Source of the DNA: Flavobacterium sp.
GTDB taxonomy: Bacteria; Bacteroidota; Bacteroidia; Flavobacteriales; Flavobacteriaceae
NCBI RefSeq assembly: GCF_021151785.1
Contig: NZ_JAGKWP010000004.1
Span: forward strand, 1 to 46,660
Direction: 5' to 3'
DNA length: 46,660 bases
A model generated the notes under the pieces. The model saw nothing but the letters and a program-made list of their open reading frames with translations. It had not been told where the DNA came from and did not search any database. Below are positions 1 to 8,705 of the stretch, piece by piece (position 1 is the stretch's first letter; each line of letters opens with the position of its first letter). A program made the translations under genes and the position numbers.

Positions 1-63
1 TGTAATTTTATGATTATCTATTCATTTTTTTAATAAATTGCAAAACCAAAAAATTGTAAAATT

Positions 64-1845
64 ATGTCAAATATTACCAGACTTTTTGATTTCCCATACT
101 ATCAATTAGAAAAATACAATTTACCCGATGCTTTAGTTACAAAATATGGAAACGAATGGGTTAAAACCTCAACCGAAGAATATTTGAACAAAGCTAATGC
201 GATTTCAAGAGCATTCTTAAGACTTAACATTCAAAAAAATGATAAAGTAGCCATTATTTCTTCTAACAACAGAACAGAATGGCATATTTTTGACATTGGT
301 ATTTTACAAACAGGAGCACAAACAGTTCCGATATATCCAACGATTGCCGCTGAAGACTATGAATATATTTTAAATCATTCGGAATCTAAATATTGTATTG
401 TTTCAGACGAAGAAGTATATAATAAATTAAATGCTGTTAAAGCGAACTTGCCTAATTTAGTTGAGATTTATTCGTTCAACGAAATTAAAAATGTGAAAAA
501 TTGGAAAGAACTTTTAGATTTAGGCGCGGATAATTCTAACCAAAATGAAGTTGAGGCTAGAAAAGAAAGTATTGCTACTACTGATTTAGCCACTATTATT
601 TACACTTCTGGTACAACTGGAAAACCTAAAGGAGTAATGTTGACACATCAAAATATTGTATCAGATGTTTTAATGTCGGCCGAAAGAGTACCTTTTACTC
701 CAGGAAGTTACAGAGCATTAAGTTTTCTTCCTATTTGCCATATCTTTGAAAGAATGATTTTGTATTTGTACCAATATTTTGGTGTATCTGTTTATTTTGC
801 TGAAAGTATTGATAAAATTTCAGATAATTTGAAAGAAGTACATCCTAATGTAATGACAGTAGTACCAAGACTTTTAGAAAAAGTATATGATAAAATTATG
901 GCTAAAGGTCATGAATTAACTGGTATCAAAAAGAAATTATTCTTTTGGGCTACAGGTTTAGGTGTTCAATACAAACCTTACAGTGAAAATGGGTTTCTTT
1001 ACGAATTTCAATTAAAAATTGCCCGAAAATTAATTTTCTCAAAATGGCAAGAGGCATTAGGAGGAGAATTAAAATTATTAGTATCTGGAAGTGCTGCATT
1101 ACAACAGCGATTAACAAAAACTTTTACTGCTGCTGGAATTCCAGTAATGGAAGGCTATGGTCTGACAGAAACATCACCTGTAATATCTGTTAATGATATG
1201 AGAAACAACGGTTTTAGAGTGGGTACCGTTGGAAAAGTATTAAATGGTGTTGAAGTTAAGATTGCTGAAGACGGTGAAATCTTATGCAAAGGGCCAAATA
1301 TAATGATAGGCTATTATAAAGATGAAGAACAAACCAACCAAGCTTTAAAAGATGGCTATTTCCACACTGGAGACATTGGAGAATTTGATTCTGATGGTTT
1401 TTTACGAATCACTGACCGTAAAAAAGAAATGTTTAAAACATCTGGCGGAAAATATGTGGCACCACAATTATTAGAAAACACCTTTAAACAATCCCTGTTT
1501 ATTGAACAAATTATGGTAATTGGGGAAGGTGAAAAAATGCCTGCTGCTTTCATTCAACTAAGTTTTGATTTTATAAAAGATTGGGCTACTAAGCATCCAG
1601 AAGTAAAATTAGGTCAAACAAATGAGGATATCATAGCAAATCCATTAATTATCAAACGCATTCAAGAAGAAATAGACCACTACAACCAAAAATTCGGTAA
1701 CTGGGAACAAGTAAAACGTTTTGAATTAACACCAGATGTTTGGTCTATAGAGGCTGGCCATTTAACCCCTACAATGAAATTAAGAAGAAAAATTATCTTA
1801 GAAAGATATAAAAATTTATATCAAAAAATATACAACCACGAATAA
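64..1845 (+). CDS. Long-chain fatty acid--CoA ligase (AMP-forming)
   Basis: This enzyme activates free fatty acids to acyl-CoA with ATP, feeding the beta-oxidation operon that starts about 100 bp downstream. The 593-residue length fits the bacterial FadD15-like long-chain acyl-CoA synthetases. The P-loop-like AMP-binding signature YTSGTTGKPKG begins near residue 180. The adenylate-forming motif GYGLTETSP follows in the middle, and YFHTGDIG with the hinge region DRKKEMFKTSGGKYV lies in the last third. The protein ends in a lysine- and arginine-rich stretch, as usual for the family. The ATG at 64 lies close to the window edge and I see no perfect TAnnTTTG element in the 63 bp before it. A hairpin terminator follows directly, so it is probably a separate transcript from the marR operon. 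Chain-length preference cannot be read from the sequence. Confidence 0.93.
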   Translation: MSNITRLFDFPYYQLEKYNLPDALVTKYGNEWVKTSTEEYLNKANAISRAFLRLNIQKNDKVAIISSNNRTEWHIFDIGILQTGAQTVPIYPTIAAEDYEYILNHSESKYCIVSDEEVYNKLNAVKANLPNLVEIYSFNEIKNVKNWKELLDLGADNSNQNEVEARKESIATTDLATIIYTSGTTGKPKGVMLTHQNIVSDVLMSAERVPFTPGSYRALSFLPICHIFERMILYLYQYFGVSVYFAESIDKISDNLKEVHPNVMTVVPRLLEKVYDKIMAKGHELTGIKKKLFFWATGLGVQYKPYSENGFLYEFQLKIARKLIFSKWQEALGGELKLLVSGSAALQQRLTKTFTAAGIPVMEGYGLTETSPVISVNDMRNNGFRVGTVGKVLNGVEVKIAEDGEILCKGPNIMIGYYKDEEQTNQALKDGYFHTGDIGEFDSDGFLRITDRKKEMFKTSGGKYVAPQLLENTFKQSLFIEQIMVIGEGEKMPAAFIQLSFDFIKDWATKHPEVKLGQTNEDIIANPLIIKRIQEEIDHYNQKFGNWEQVKRFELTPDVWSIEAGHLTPTMKLRRKIILERYKNLYQKIYNHE

Positions 1846-1850
1846 GAATT

Positions 1851-1877
1851 ATCCGCTGAAAAGCGGATTTTTTTATT
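1851..1877 (+). terminator. Rho-independent terminator after the acyl-CoA ligase
   Basis: A 7-bp stem ATCCGCT/AGCGGAT closes a GAAA loop and is followed by a run of seven T. It starts 6 bp after the ligase stop codon and separates the ligase from the marR operon. Confidence 0.85.
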
Positions 1878-1920
1878 TATATGTTAAAAAAATATTAAGA
1901 TTGAAAAAAAAGAACCCAAA

Positions 1921-1938
1921 TACTATGCGTGCATAGTA
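1921..1938. promoter_or_regulatory. Perfect palindrome, probable MarR operator
   Basis: TACTATGC and GCATAGTA form a perfect 8-bp inverted repeat around a 2-bp centre. The site ends 8 bp before the -7 element at 1947-1954 and occupies the place where a -33 element would be expected. This size and symmetry fit a MarR-family dimer site, so autoregulation by the downstream marR product is the natural reading. That the regulator binds here is inference. Confidence 0.7.
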
Positions 1939-1946
1939 TTTTTTTT

Positions 1947-1954
1947 TATATTTG
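1947..1954 (+). promoter_or_regulatory. -7 promoter element of the marR/beta-oxidation operon
   Basis: TATATTTG matches the Bacteroidota consensus TAnnTTTG exactly. A TTG that would extend the marR frame upstream lies inside this element (1952-1954), so translation most likely starts at the ATG at 1991. Confidence 0.75.
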
Positions 1955-1990
1955 AAAAATCAAACAATCAAACAAACTAAAACAAATCAA

Positions 1991-2431
1991 ATGAAAGATA
2001 AAACTATTGATTATGCCTTACGTGCTACTTGGCAAGCAGTTGCGCGAATGTATAATGAAGAAGCGACAAAATATGGGGCTACCATGGCCACGGGTTTTGC
2101 GCTATTAAGTATTGATAAAGAAAAGGGGACTCCCTCTACATCCTTAGGCCCTAGGATGGGTATGGAAGCTACAAGTTTAACTAGAACTTTAAAGTCTATG
2201 GAAGAAAGAGGCCTAATTACACGAAAAAAAAATCCTTCTGATGGACGTGGCGTTTTATTATATTTAACCAAAGAAGGAAAAGAAAAAAGAGAATTATCTA
2301 AAGAAACCGTTTTGCGTTTTAATGAAACGGTTAAAGCTCATGTTACTGAAGAACAGTTACAGCATTTTATGGAAGTTGCTGAAGTGATTAATGATCTTAT
2401 TAATGATAAAAAAATATTCAAAGAAGATTAA
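1991..2431 (+). CDS. MarR family transcriptional regulator
   Basis: A 146-residue winged-helix regulator that probably controls the beta-oxidation genes behind it. The MarR core is visible: the recognition-helix region MGMEATSLTRTLKSMEERGLI, then the wing TRKKNPSDGRGVLLYLTKEGK, flanked by dimerisation helices. The gene is the first of an apparent operon with the dehydrogenase/hydratase fusion, which starts 28 bp after its stop. An in-frame TTG at 1952 would add 13 residues, but it lies within the -7 element, so the ATG at 1991 was chosen. A perfect palindrome at 1921-1938 in the promoter suggests autorepression. By analogy with other fatty-acid regulators the ligand could be an acyl-CoA, but nothing in the sequence shows this. 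Confidence 0.9.
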   Translation: MKDKTIDYALRATWQAVARMYNEEATKYGATMATGFALLSIDKEKGTPSTSLGPRMGMEATSLTRTLKSMEERGLITRKKNPSDGRGVLLYLTKEGKEKRELSKETVLRFNETVKAHVTEEQLQHFMEVAEVINDLINDKKIFKED

Positions 2432-2459
2432 CTAACTAAAATAAAAAACAAACAAATAG

Positions 2460-4850
2460 ATGAAACGTACTATCAAAAAAGTTGCTGTCATCGGATCTGG
2501 AATCATGGGTAGCGGTATCGCTTGCCACTTTGCTAATATTGGAGTGGAAGTGTTGCTTTTAGACGTAATTCCAAATGCGCTTACAGAGACTGAAGAAAAA
2601 AAGGGGCTTACGCTTGAAAACAAAGCTGTAAGAAACCGTTTAGTGAACGAACATTTAACAACTGCATTAAAATCAAAACCATCACCTATCTACCATTCAA
2701 GTTTTGCTTCAAGAATCACTACAGGAAACACAACAGATGATATGGCGCTAATTGCAACTTGTGATTGGATTATTGAAGTAGTTGTTGAAAGATTAGACAT
2801 CAAAAAAATAGTTTTTGAACAAATTGACAAATTTAGAAAACCAGGTACATTAGTAACATCAAATACTTCTGGAATTCCAATTCATTTTATGAGTGAAGGA
2901 AGAAGTGAAGATTTTCAACAACACTTCTGTGGTACACACTTCTTTAACCCTGCGCGTTACTTAAAATTATTCGAAATCATTCCTGGTCCAAAAACATCAA
3001 CAGAAGTATTGGATTTCTTAAATGGATATGGTGAAAAATTCTTAGGTAAAACTTCAGTTGTAGCAAAAGATACTCCTGCATTTATTGGTAACCGAATCGG
3101 AATCTTCGGAATCATGAGTTTATTCCACCAAGTTAAAGAAATGGGATTAACCATTGAAGAAGTAGATAAATTAACCGGACCAGTTATTGGCAGACCAAAA
3201 TCAGCCACTTTCAGAACGGTTGATGTGGTAGGATTGGATACATTAGTACATGTTGCCAATGGAATTTATGAAAACTGCCCTACTGATGAAGCACATAATT
3301 TGTTTAAATTACCAGATTTCATCAATAAAATGATGGAAAACAAATGGTTAGGAAGTAAAACAGGCCAAGGTTTTTATAAAAAAGAAGGAAAAGATATCTT
3401 ATCATTAGATTTAGATACTTTAGAATACCGTCCGAATAAAAAAGCTTCTTTCCAAACTTTAGAATTAACAAAAACAATCGACAAACCAATCGATAGATTC
3501 AAAGTTTTAGTAAAAGGAAAAGACAAGGCAGGTGATTTCTACAGAAAGAATTTTGCGGCTATGTTCGCTTATTGCTCTAATAGAATTCCTGAAATTACAG
3601 ACGCATTCTATAAAATTGACGATGCTATGAAAGCTGGATTTGGATGGGAAAATGGTCCATTTGAAATTTGGGATGCTATTGGGGTTGAAAAAGGAATTGA
3701 AATTATGAAAGCCGAAGGTTATGAACCAGCGACTTGGGTTAATGAAATGTTAGCTACTGGAACTACTTCTTTTTATTCAGTAAAAGATGGCGCTACTTAC
3801 TTCTACGCTATTCCTTCAAAATCCGCAGAAAAAATTCCAAGACAAGATGCCTTTATCATTCTAAATAATATAAGAGAGAATAAAAAAATCTGGAACAACA
3901 GCGATAGTATTATAACCGATTTAGGAGATGGTATCATCAATTTAGAATTCACTTCAAAAATGAATTCAATAGGCGCTGGAGTTTTACAAGGAATTAACAA
4001 AGCTATTGATATTGCTGAAAAAGAATACAATGGTTTAGTAATAGGAAACCAAGGAACCAATTACTCTGTAGGAGCTAATTTAGCCATGATTTTCATGATG
4101 GCTGTTGAACAAGAATACGACGAGTTAAATGCAGCCATTAAAATGTTCCAAAACACAATGATGCGTTGTCGTTATTCTTCTATTCCTGTAATTGCTGCCC
4201 CACATGGTATGACATTAGGTGGTGGATGTGAATTAACTATGCATGCAGACAAAGCAGTAGCTGCAGCAGAAACATACATTGGATTAGTTGAATTTGGTGT
4301 TGGACTTATTCCAGGTGGTGGTGGTTCTAAAGAAATGGCTTTAAGAGCAGCGGATACCTTTAGAAAAAACGATGTTGAGTTGAATGTTTTACAAGAATAT
4401 TTCTTAACAGTGGGTATGGCTAAAGTGGCTACATCTGCTTATGAAGCTTATGATTTAGGTATCTTACAAAAACATAAAGATATTGTTGTTGTCAATAGAG
4501 ACCGTCAAATTGCAACTGCAAAACAAGTGGCACTTCAAATGGCCGAACAAGGCTACACACAACCTACCGCTAGAAAAGATATTAAAGTATTAGGAAAACA
4601 AGCTTTAGGTATGTTCTTAGTTGGTACAGACCAAATGGAGGCTGGTAAATATATTTCTGAACACGATAAAAAAATTGCTAATAAGTTAGCTTATGTAATG
4701 GCTGGAGGTGATTTATCTGAATCCACATTAGTGTCTGAACAATATTTATTAGACCTTGAGCGCGAAGCTTTCTTGTCATTAACCGCAGAGAGAAAAACTT
4801 TGGAAAGAATCCAATTTATGTTAACTAAAGGAAAACCACTAAGAAACTAA
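2460..4850 (+). CDS. 3-hydroxyacyl-CoA dehydrogenase / enoyl-CoA hydratase fusion
   Basis: This bifunctional enzyme carries out the hydration and NAD-dependent dehydrogenation steps of fatty acid beta-oxidation. The 796-residue protein opens with a Rossmann fold, with the NAD loop GSGIMG at residues 12-17. The dehydrogenase C-terminal domain follows at about 190-300, and a second dehydrogenase-C-like segment at about 345-450. A crotonase (hydratase) domain spans about 480-690, with the oxyanion-hole glycines near GGGCEL and the GLIPGGGG stretch. The order is dehydrogenase then hydratase, the reverse of E. coli FadB and FadJ but a known arrangement in other bacteria. The thiolase starts 2 bp after its stop codon, so the two are probably translated together. 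Catalytic residues of the hydratase half were not assigned individually. Confidence 0.93.
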   Translation: MKRTIKKVAVIGSGIMGSGIACHFANIGVEVLLLDVIPNALTETEEKKGLTLENKAVRNRLVNEHLTTALKSKPSPIYHSSFASRITTGNTTDDMALIATCDWIIEVVVERLDIKKIVFEQIDKFRKPGTLVTSNTSGIPIHFMSEGRSEDFQQHFCGTHFFNPARYLKLFEIIPGPKTSTEVLDFLNGYGEKFLGKTSVVAKDTPAFIGNRIGIFGIMSLFHQVKEMGLTIEEVDKLTGPVIGRPKSATFRTVDVVGLDTLVHVANGIYENCPTDEAHNLFKLPDFINKMMENKWLGSKTGQGFYKKEGKDILSLDLDTLEYRPNKKASFQTLELTKTIDKPIDRFKVLVKGKDKAGDFYRKNFAAMFAYCSNRIPEITDAFYKIDDAMKAGFGWENGPFEIWDAIGVEKGIEIMKAEGYEPATWVNEMLATGTTSFYSVKDGATYFYAIPSKSAEKIPRQDAFIILNNIRENKKIWNNSDSIITDLGDGIINLEFTSKMNSIGAGVLQGINKAIDIAEKEYNGLVIGNQGTNYSVGANLAMIFMMAVEQEYDELNAAIKMFQNTMMRCRYSSIPVIAAPHGMTLGGGCELTMHADKAVAAAETYIGLVEFGVGLIPGGGGSKEMALRAADTFRKNDVELNVLQEYFLTVGMAKVATSAYEAYDLGILQKHKDIVVVNRDRQIATAKQVALQMAEQGYTQPTARKDIKVLGKQALGMFLVGTDQMEAGKYISEHDKKIANKLAYVMAGGDLSESTLVSEQYLLDLEREAFLSLTAERKTLERIQFMLTKGKPLRN

Positions 4851-4852
4851 AA

Positions 4853-6034
4853 ATGAAAACAGCATATATTGTTAAAGGATATCGAACAGCCGTTGGAAAA
4901 GCACCAAAAGGATTGTTCCGTTTCAAAAGACCAGATGAATTGGCTGCTGAAACAATCGAATTTATGATGTCGCAATTACCGGAGTTTGATAAAGCTCGAA
5001 TTGACGATGTTATGGTTGGAAACGCCATGCCTGAAGCCGAACAAGGTTTAAATGTAGGTCGTTTAATTTCATTAATGGGATTAAAAGTAAATGATGTACC
5101 GGGAGTAACCGTAAACAGATATTGTGCTTCTGGATTAGAAACTATTGCAATGGCAACAGCTAAAATTCAATCAGGAATGGCAGATTGTATTATTGCAGGT
5201 GGTGCTGAAAGCATGAGTTATATACCAATGGGTGGTTATAAACCGACCCCTGATTATAAGGTGGCTGCTGCCGGACATGAAGATTATTATTGGGGAATGG
5301 GTTTAACTGCAGAAGCAGTTGCTAATCAATTTAATGTATCTCGTGCAGATCAAGATGAATTTGCTTATCAATCGCACATGAAAGCTTTAAAAGCTCAGGC
5401 TGAAGGCAAATTTGATAACCAAATAGTTCCTATTACTGTTGAACAAACATTTATTAACGAAAAGGGTAAAAAAGAAACGAAATCATATACTGTTGCAAAA
5501 GATGAAGGTCCAAGAGCAGGTACTTCTATTGAAGCTTTATCAGGATTAAAACCTGTATTTGCTGCTGATGGAAGTGTTACAGCGGGGAATTCTTCTCAAA
5601 TGAGTGATGGTGCTGCTTTTGTAATGGTTATGAGCGAAGAAATGGTTAAAGAATTAAACTTACAACCTATTGCTCGTATGGTAAGCTATGCCGCTTCTGG
5701 TGTTGAACCAAGAATCATGGGAATTGGACCTGTAAAAGCTATTCCTAAAGCCTTAGCTCAAGCCAAATTAAATCAAAATCAAATTGATCTAATAGAGTTG
5801 AATGAAGCTTTTGCTGCACAATCGTTAGCCGTTATTAGAGAGTTAAATTTAAATCCTGAAATCATAAATGTTAATGGAGGAGCTATTGCTTTAGGCCACC
5901 CTCTAGGCTGTACTGGTGCTAAATTATCTGTACAATTATTTGATGAAATGAAAATTAGAGGTGCTAAATATGGAATGGTTTCTATGTGTGTAGGAACTGG
6001 ACAAGGAGCTGCTGGAATTTTCGAATTAATTTAA
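4853..6034 (+). CDS. Acetyl-CoA C-acyltransferase (thiolase)
   Basis: This enzyme performs the last beta-oxidation step, thiolytic cleavage of 3-ketoacyl-CoA to acetyl-CoA and a shortened acyl-CoA. The 393-residue length is standard for thiolases. The acyl-accepting cysteine is C91 in NRYCASGLETI. The GHPLG motif supplies H349, and the second catalytic cysteine is C379 in MCVGTGQGA. NEAFAAQ, typical of the family, is also present. The start lies 2 bp after the dehydrogenase/hydratase stop, and the acyl-CoA dehydrogenase follows after 22 bp. With these neighbours a degradative (FadA-like) role is much more likely than a biosynthetic one. Confidence 0.94.
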   Translation: MKTAYIVKGYRTAVGKAPKGLFRFKRPDELAAETIEFMMSQLPEFDKARIDDVMVGNAMPEAEQGLNVGRLISLMGLKVNDVPGVTVNRYCASGLETIAMATAKIQSGMADCIIAGGAESMSYIPMGGYKPTPDYKVAAAGHEDYYWGMGLTAEAVANQFNVSRADQDEFAYQSHMKALKAQAEGKFDNQIVPITVEQTFINEKGKKETKSYTVAKDEGPRAGTSIEALSGLKPVFAADGSVTAGNSSQMSDGAAFVMVMSEEMVKELNLQPIARMVSYAASGVEPRIMGIGPVKAIPKALAQAKLNQNQIDLIELNEAFAAQSLAVIRELNLNPEIINVNGGAIALGHPLGCTGAKLSVQLFDEMKIRGAKYGMVSMCVGTGQGAAGIFELI

Positions 6035-6056
6035 TAACCAACTTAAACAAAATAGT

Positions 6057-7853
6057 ATGAAAGATATCACAAGAGGAGGACAATTCCTAGTAAAAGAAAC
6101 AAAATGTGAAGACATTTTCACACCAGAAGATTTTAATGAAGAACAAATTATGATGCGTGATTCTGTAAAAGAATTCGTTGATAAAGAATTATGGCCTCAT
6201 AAAGATAAATTTGAAAAGAAAGATTATGCTTATACTGAAGAGTGTATGCGTAAAGCAGGTGAACTTGGGTTTTTAGGTGTAGCTGTTCCAGAGGCTTACG
6301 GAGGTTTAGGAATGGGATTCATCAATACTATGTTAGTATGTGACTATATCTCTGGAGCTACAGGTTCTTTTTCAACTGCATTTGGAGCACATACAGGTAT
6401 TGGTACTATGCCTATTACTTTATATGGTACAGAAGAACAAAAATTAAAATATGTACCAAAATTAGCTTCGGGTGAATGGTTTGGTTCATATTGTTTAACG
6501 GAACCGGGCGCAGGATCAGATGCTAATTCAGGTAAAACTAAAGCGGTACTTTCTGCAGACGGAACACATTATTTAATCTCTGGTCAAAAAATGTGGATAT
6601 CTAATGCAGGATTCTGTAATTTAATGATTGTTTTTGCAAGAATCGAAGATGATAAAAATATCACTGGATTTATTGTTGAATACGATCCGAACAATAACAA
6701 TGGTATTACTTTAGGTGAAGAAGAACACAAATTAGGTATCCGTGCAAGTTCTACACGTCAGGTATTCTTTAATGAAACTAAAGTACCTGTAGAAAATATG
6801 TTAGCTGGTCGTGGTGAAGGATTCAAAATTGCCATGAACGCACTTAATGTTGGCCGTATTAAATTAGCAGCAGCATGTTTAGAAGCGCAAAGACGTACCG
6901 TAACTGGTGCAGTTAAGTATGCTAATGAAAGAGTACAATTTAAAACACCTATTGCTAATTTTGGAGCAATTCAAGCTAAATTAGCTGAAATGGCAACCAA
7001 TACTTATGCTGGTGAAAGTGCTTCATACAGAGCAGCAGGTAGTATCCAAGAAAGAATTGAATCGAGAATTGCTGAAGGAAATACACACCAAGAAGCTGAA
7101 TTAAAAGGGGTAGAAGAATTTGCTATTGAATGTTCTATCTTAAAAGTTGCTGTTTCAGAAGACGTGCAAAATTGTACCGATGAAGGTATCCAAATTTTTG
7201 GAGGTATGGGATTCTCAGAAGATACTCCTATGGAATCTGCATGGAGAGATGCTCGTATCGCTAGAATTTACGAAGGAACTAACGAAATTAATCGTATGTT
7301 ATCTGTAGGGATGCTAGTTAAAAAAGCAATGAAAGGTCATGTAGATTTATTAGGACCTGCAATGGCAGTTGCTGAAGAATTAATGGGAATTCCTTCATTT
7401 GACACACCAGATTACACCGAATTATTTGCTGAAGAAAAAGAAATGATTGCTAAATTGAAAAAAGCATTCTTAATGGTGGCAGGGGCTGCTGTTCAAAAAT
7501 TTGGACCAGACTTAGAGTCACACCAACAATTATTAATGGCAGCTGCAGATATGTTAATTGAAATTTACATGGCTGAAAGTACTATTTTGAGAGTTGAAAA
7601 ATTAGCTAAAAAAGTAGGTGAATCTCAAGCACAAGAACAAATTGCGATGGCGCAGTTATATTTATATCATGCAGTTGATATTGTATCTCAAAAAGGAAAA
7701 GAAGGAATTGTTTCTTTTGCTGAAGGAGACGAGCAACGTATGATGTTAATGGGATTACGTCGTTATACAAAATATGTAAATATGCCAAATGTAGTGGCTT
7801 TAAGAGAAAAAATTGCTGCAAAATTAATTACTGAAAACCAGTATGCTTTCTAG
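6057..7853 (+). CDS. Acyl-CoA dehydrogenase with extra C-terminal domain
   Basis: This FAD enzyme catalyses the first oxidation step of beta-oxidation, acyl-CoA to trans-2-enoyl-CoA. At 598 residues it is longer than short- and medium-chain dehydrogenases and resembles very-long-chain types, with an added helical domain after about residue 430. The flavin and substrate region shows YCLTEPGAGSDA followed by WISNAGF. The catalytic base is probably E406 in RIYEGTNEINR. It is the last gene of the marR operon and is followed by a hairpin terminator. Placing the dehydrogenase last gives the transcript all the enzymes of the cycle; only the acyl-CoA ligase is on a separate unit. An electron-transfer flavoprotein is not encoded nearby. 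Confidence 0.93.
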   Translation: MKDITRGGQFLVKETKCEDIFTPEDFNEEQIMMRDSVKEFVDKELWPHKDKFEKKDYAYTEECMRKAGELGFLGVAVPEAYGGLGMGFINTMLVCDYISGATGSFSTAFGAHTGIGTMPITLYGTEEQKLKYVPKLASGEWFGSYCLTEPGAGSDANSGKTKAVLSADGTHYLISGQKMWISNAGFCNLMIVFARIEDDKNITGFIVEYDPNNNNGITLGEEEHKLGIRASSTRQVFFNETKVPVENMLAGRGEGFKIAMNALNVGRIKLAAACLEAQRRTVTGAVKYANERVQFKTPIANFGAIQAKLAEMATNTYAGESASYRAAGSIQERIESRIAEGNTHQEAELKGVEEFAIECSILKVAVSEDVQNCTDEGIQIFGGMGFSEDTPMESAWRDARIARIYEGTNEINRMLSVGMLVKKAMKGHVDLLGPAMAVAEELMGIPSFDTPDYTELFAEEKEMIAKLKKAFLMVAGAAVQKFGPDLESHQQLLMAAADMLIEIYMAESTILRVEKLAKKVGESQAQEQIAMAQLYLYHAVDIVSQKGKEGIVSFAEGDEQRMMLMGLRRYTKYVNMPNVVALREKIAAKLITENQYAF

Positions 7854-7887
7854 TAGCAATGTTTTGGTTTAGTTTGTTTGAAAAGTC

Positions 7888-7917
7888 GCCGTTTCTATTA
7901 AGAAACGGCTTCTTTAT
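7888..7917 (+). terminator. Rho-independent terminator of the beta-oxidation operon
   Basis: A 9-bp perfect stem GCCGTTTCT/AGAAACGGC with an ATTA loop is followed by TTCTTT. It lies 34 bp after the acyl-CoA dehydrogenase stop, between that gene and a convergent gene. Confidence 0.85.
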
Positions 7918-7945
7918 TAATGACATAATTTTTAATAAAAATTGC

Positions 7946-8506
7946 CTATTCTAAATTCATATTTATCTCATTAAGAGCTACAAAAAAGTCAATTCTCTTC
8001 ACTTCTTCAAAAAAATCAATCTCCGTTTCGTGAGGTAAAAAATCAGAAATGATACGAACAATAAAATCTTGTGGTTTTTTTAAATACATAAAAGTATAAT
8101 CTTCCATGTTTACCACTATTTTTTCTGGTAAATCTGTTGTTCTAACAAATTTATCAGATGTTAAAGAATGTAAACAAGGTAAGTTTAAATGAGCTCTTGT
8201 CGTAATTGGAGCGCCATTTTCAAACAATCCTCCTTCATAACCATAGATTGAGGCCTCTGTTATCTCAACTGGTTTACCCAAATGCAATGATTCAGGTAAA
8301 TTTGATACTTTACCAACTATTGCACCAAATCCCATCAAGATACAAACATCATGTTCTGGTAAATTCATCATACTCTTAGCGGTACTTTCCCTTCCAATTC
8401 CTGAAACAAATATTTCATACTTGTGTTTTTTGTTTTCTATTCGTGCTAAAGCCGCTAACACTTTATCACGCTCTATTTCCATTGGGGTTAAAATAATTAT
8501 TCTCAA
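7946..8506 (-). CDS. MTA/SAH nucleosidase-like (nucleoside phosphorylase family) protein
   Basis: A 186-residue member of the purine nucleoside phosphorylase/nucleosidase superfamily. I chose the TTG at 8506, which gives MRIIILTPMEIE. Numbered from this start, E12 matches the catalytic-water glutamate of E. coli MTA/SAH nucleosidase. The ME pair that binds ribose is M134-E135, and the catalytic aspartate is D155 in RIISD. The first ATG, at 8482, would remove the first beta strand. The frame can be extended to 8548, but that TTG lies in the -33 box and the extension crosses the -7 box. The protein is about 45 residues shorter than E. coli MTAN and divergent in the middle, so the substrate is uncertain. 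Futalosine is unlikely because this genome carries the MenF route to menaquinone. Confidence 0.7.
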   Translation of the reverse strand: MRIIILTPMEIERDKVLAALARIENKKHKYEIFVSGIGRESTAKSMMNLPEHDVCILMGFGAIVGKVSNLPESLHLGKPVEITEASIYGYEGGLFENGAPITTRAHLNLPCLHSLTSDKFVRTTDLPEKIVVNMEDYTFMYLKKPQDFIVRIISDFLPHETEIDFFEEVKRIDFFVALNEINMNLE

Positions 8507-8520
8507 AATATCTTTTTCAA

Positions 8521-8549
8521 CAAAGATAAACAACCTTAATGTAAACAAA
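8521..8549 (-). promoter_or_regulatory. Promoter of the nucleosidase-like gene
   Basis: Read leftward, TTTG (8546-8549), a 17-bp spacer and TATCTTTG (8521-8528) match the Bacteroidota promoter exactly. The -7 box ends 14 bp before the TTG start at 8506, so any longer reading of the gene is not transcribed. Confidence 0.75.
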
Positions 8550-8705
8550 TTGAAAAATTGAAATCAATACAATTTCACTAATATATTAATTTAAAAAAAA
8601 CATCTAACAATTTGATAATTTTCTCATAAAACAGATTTAGTGTTCTATTCACAGTAATCTTAAATCTAACAAGGATTTTTGTACGCAATATATAAACACA
8701 CAACT

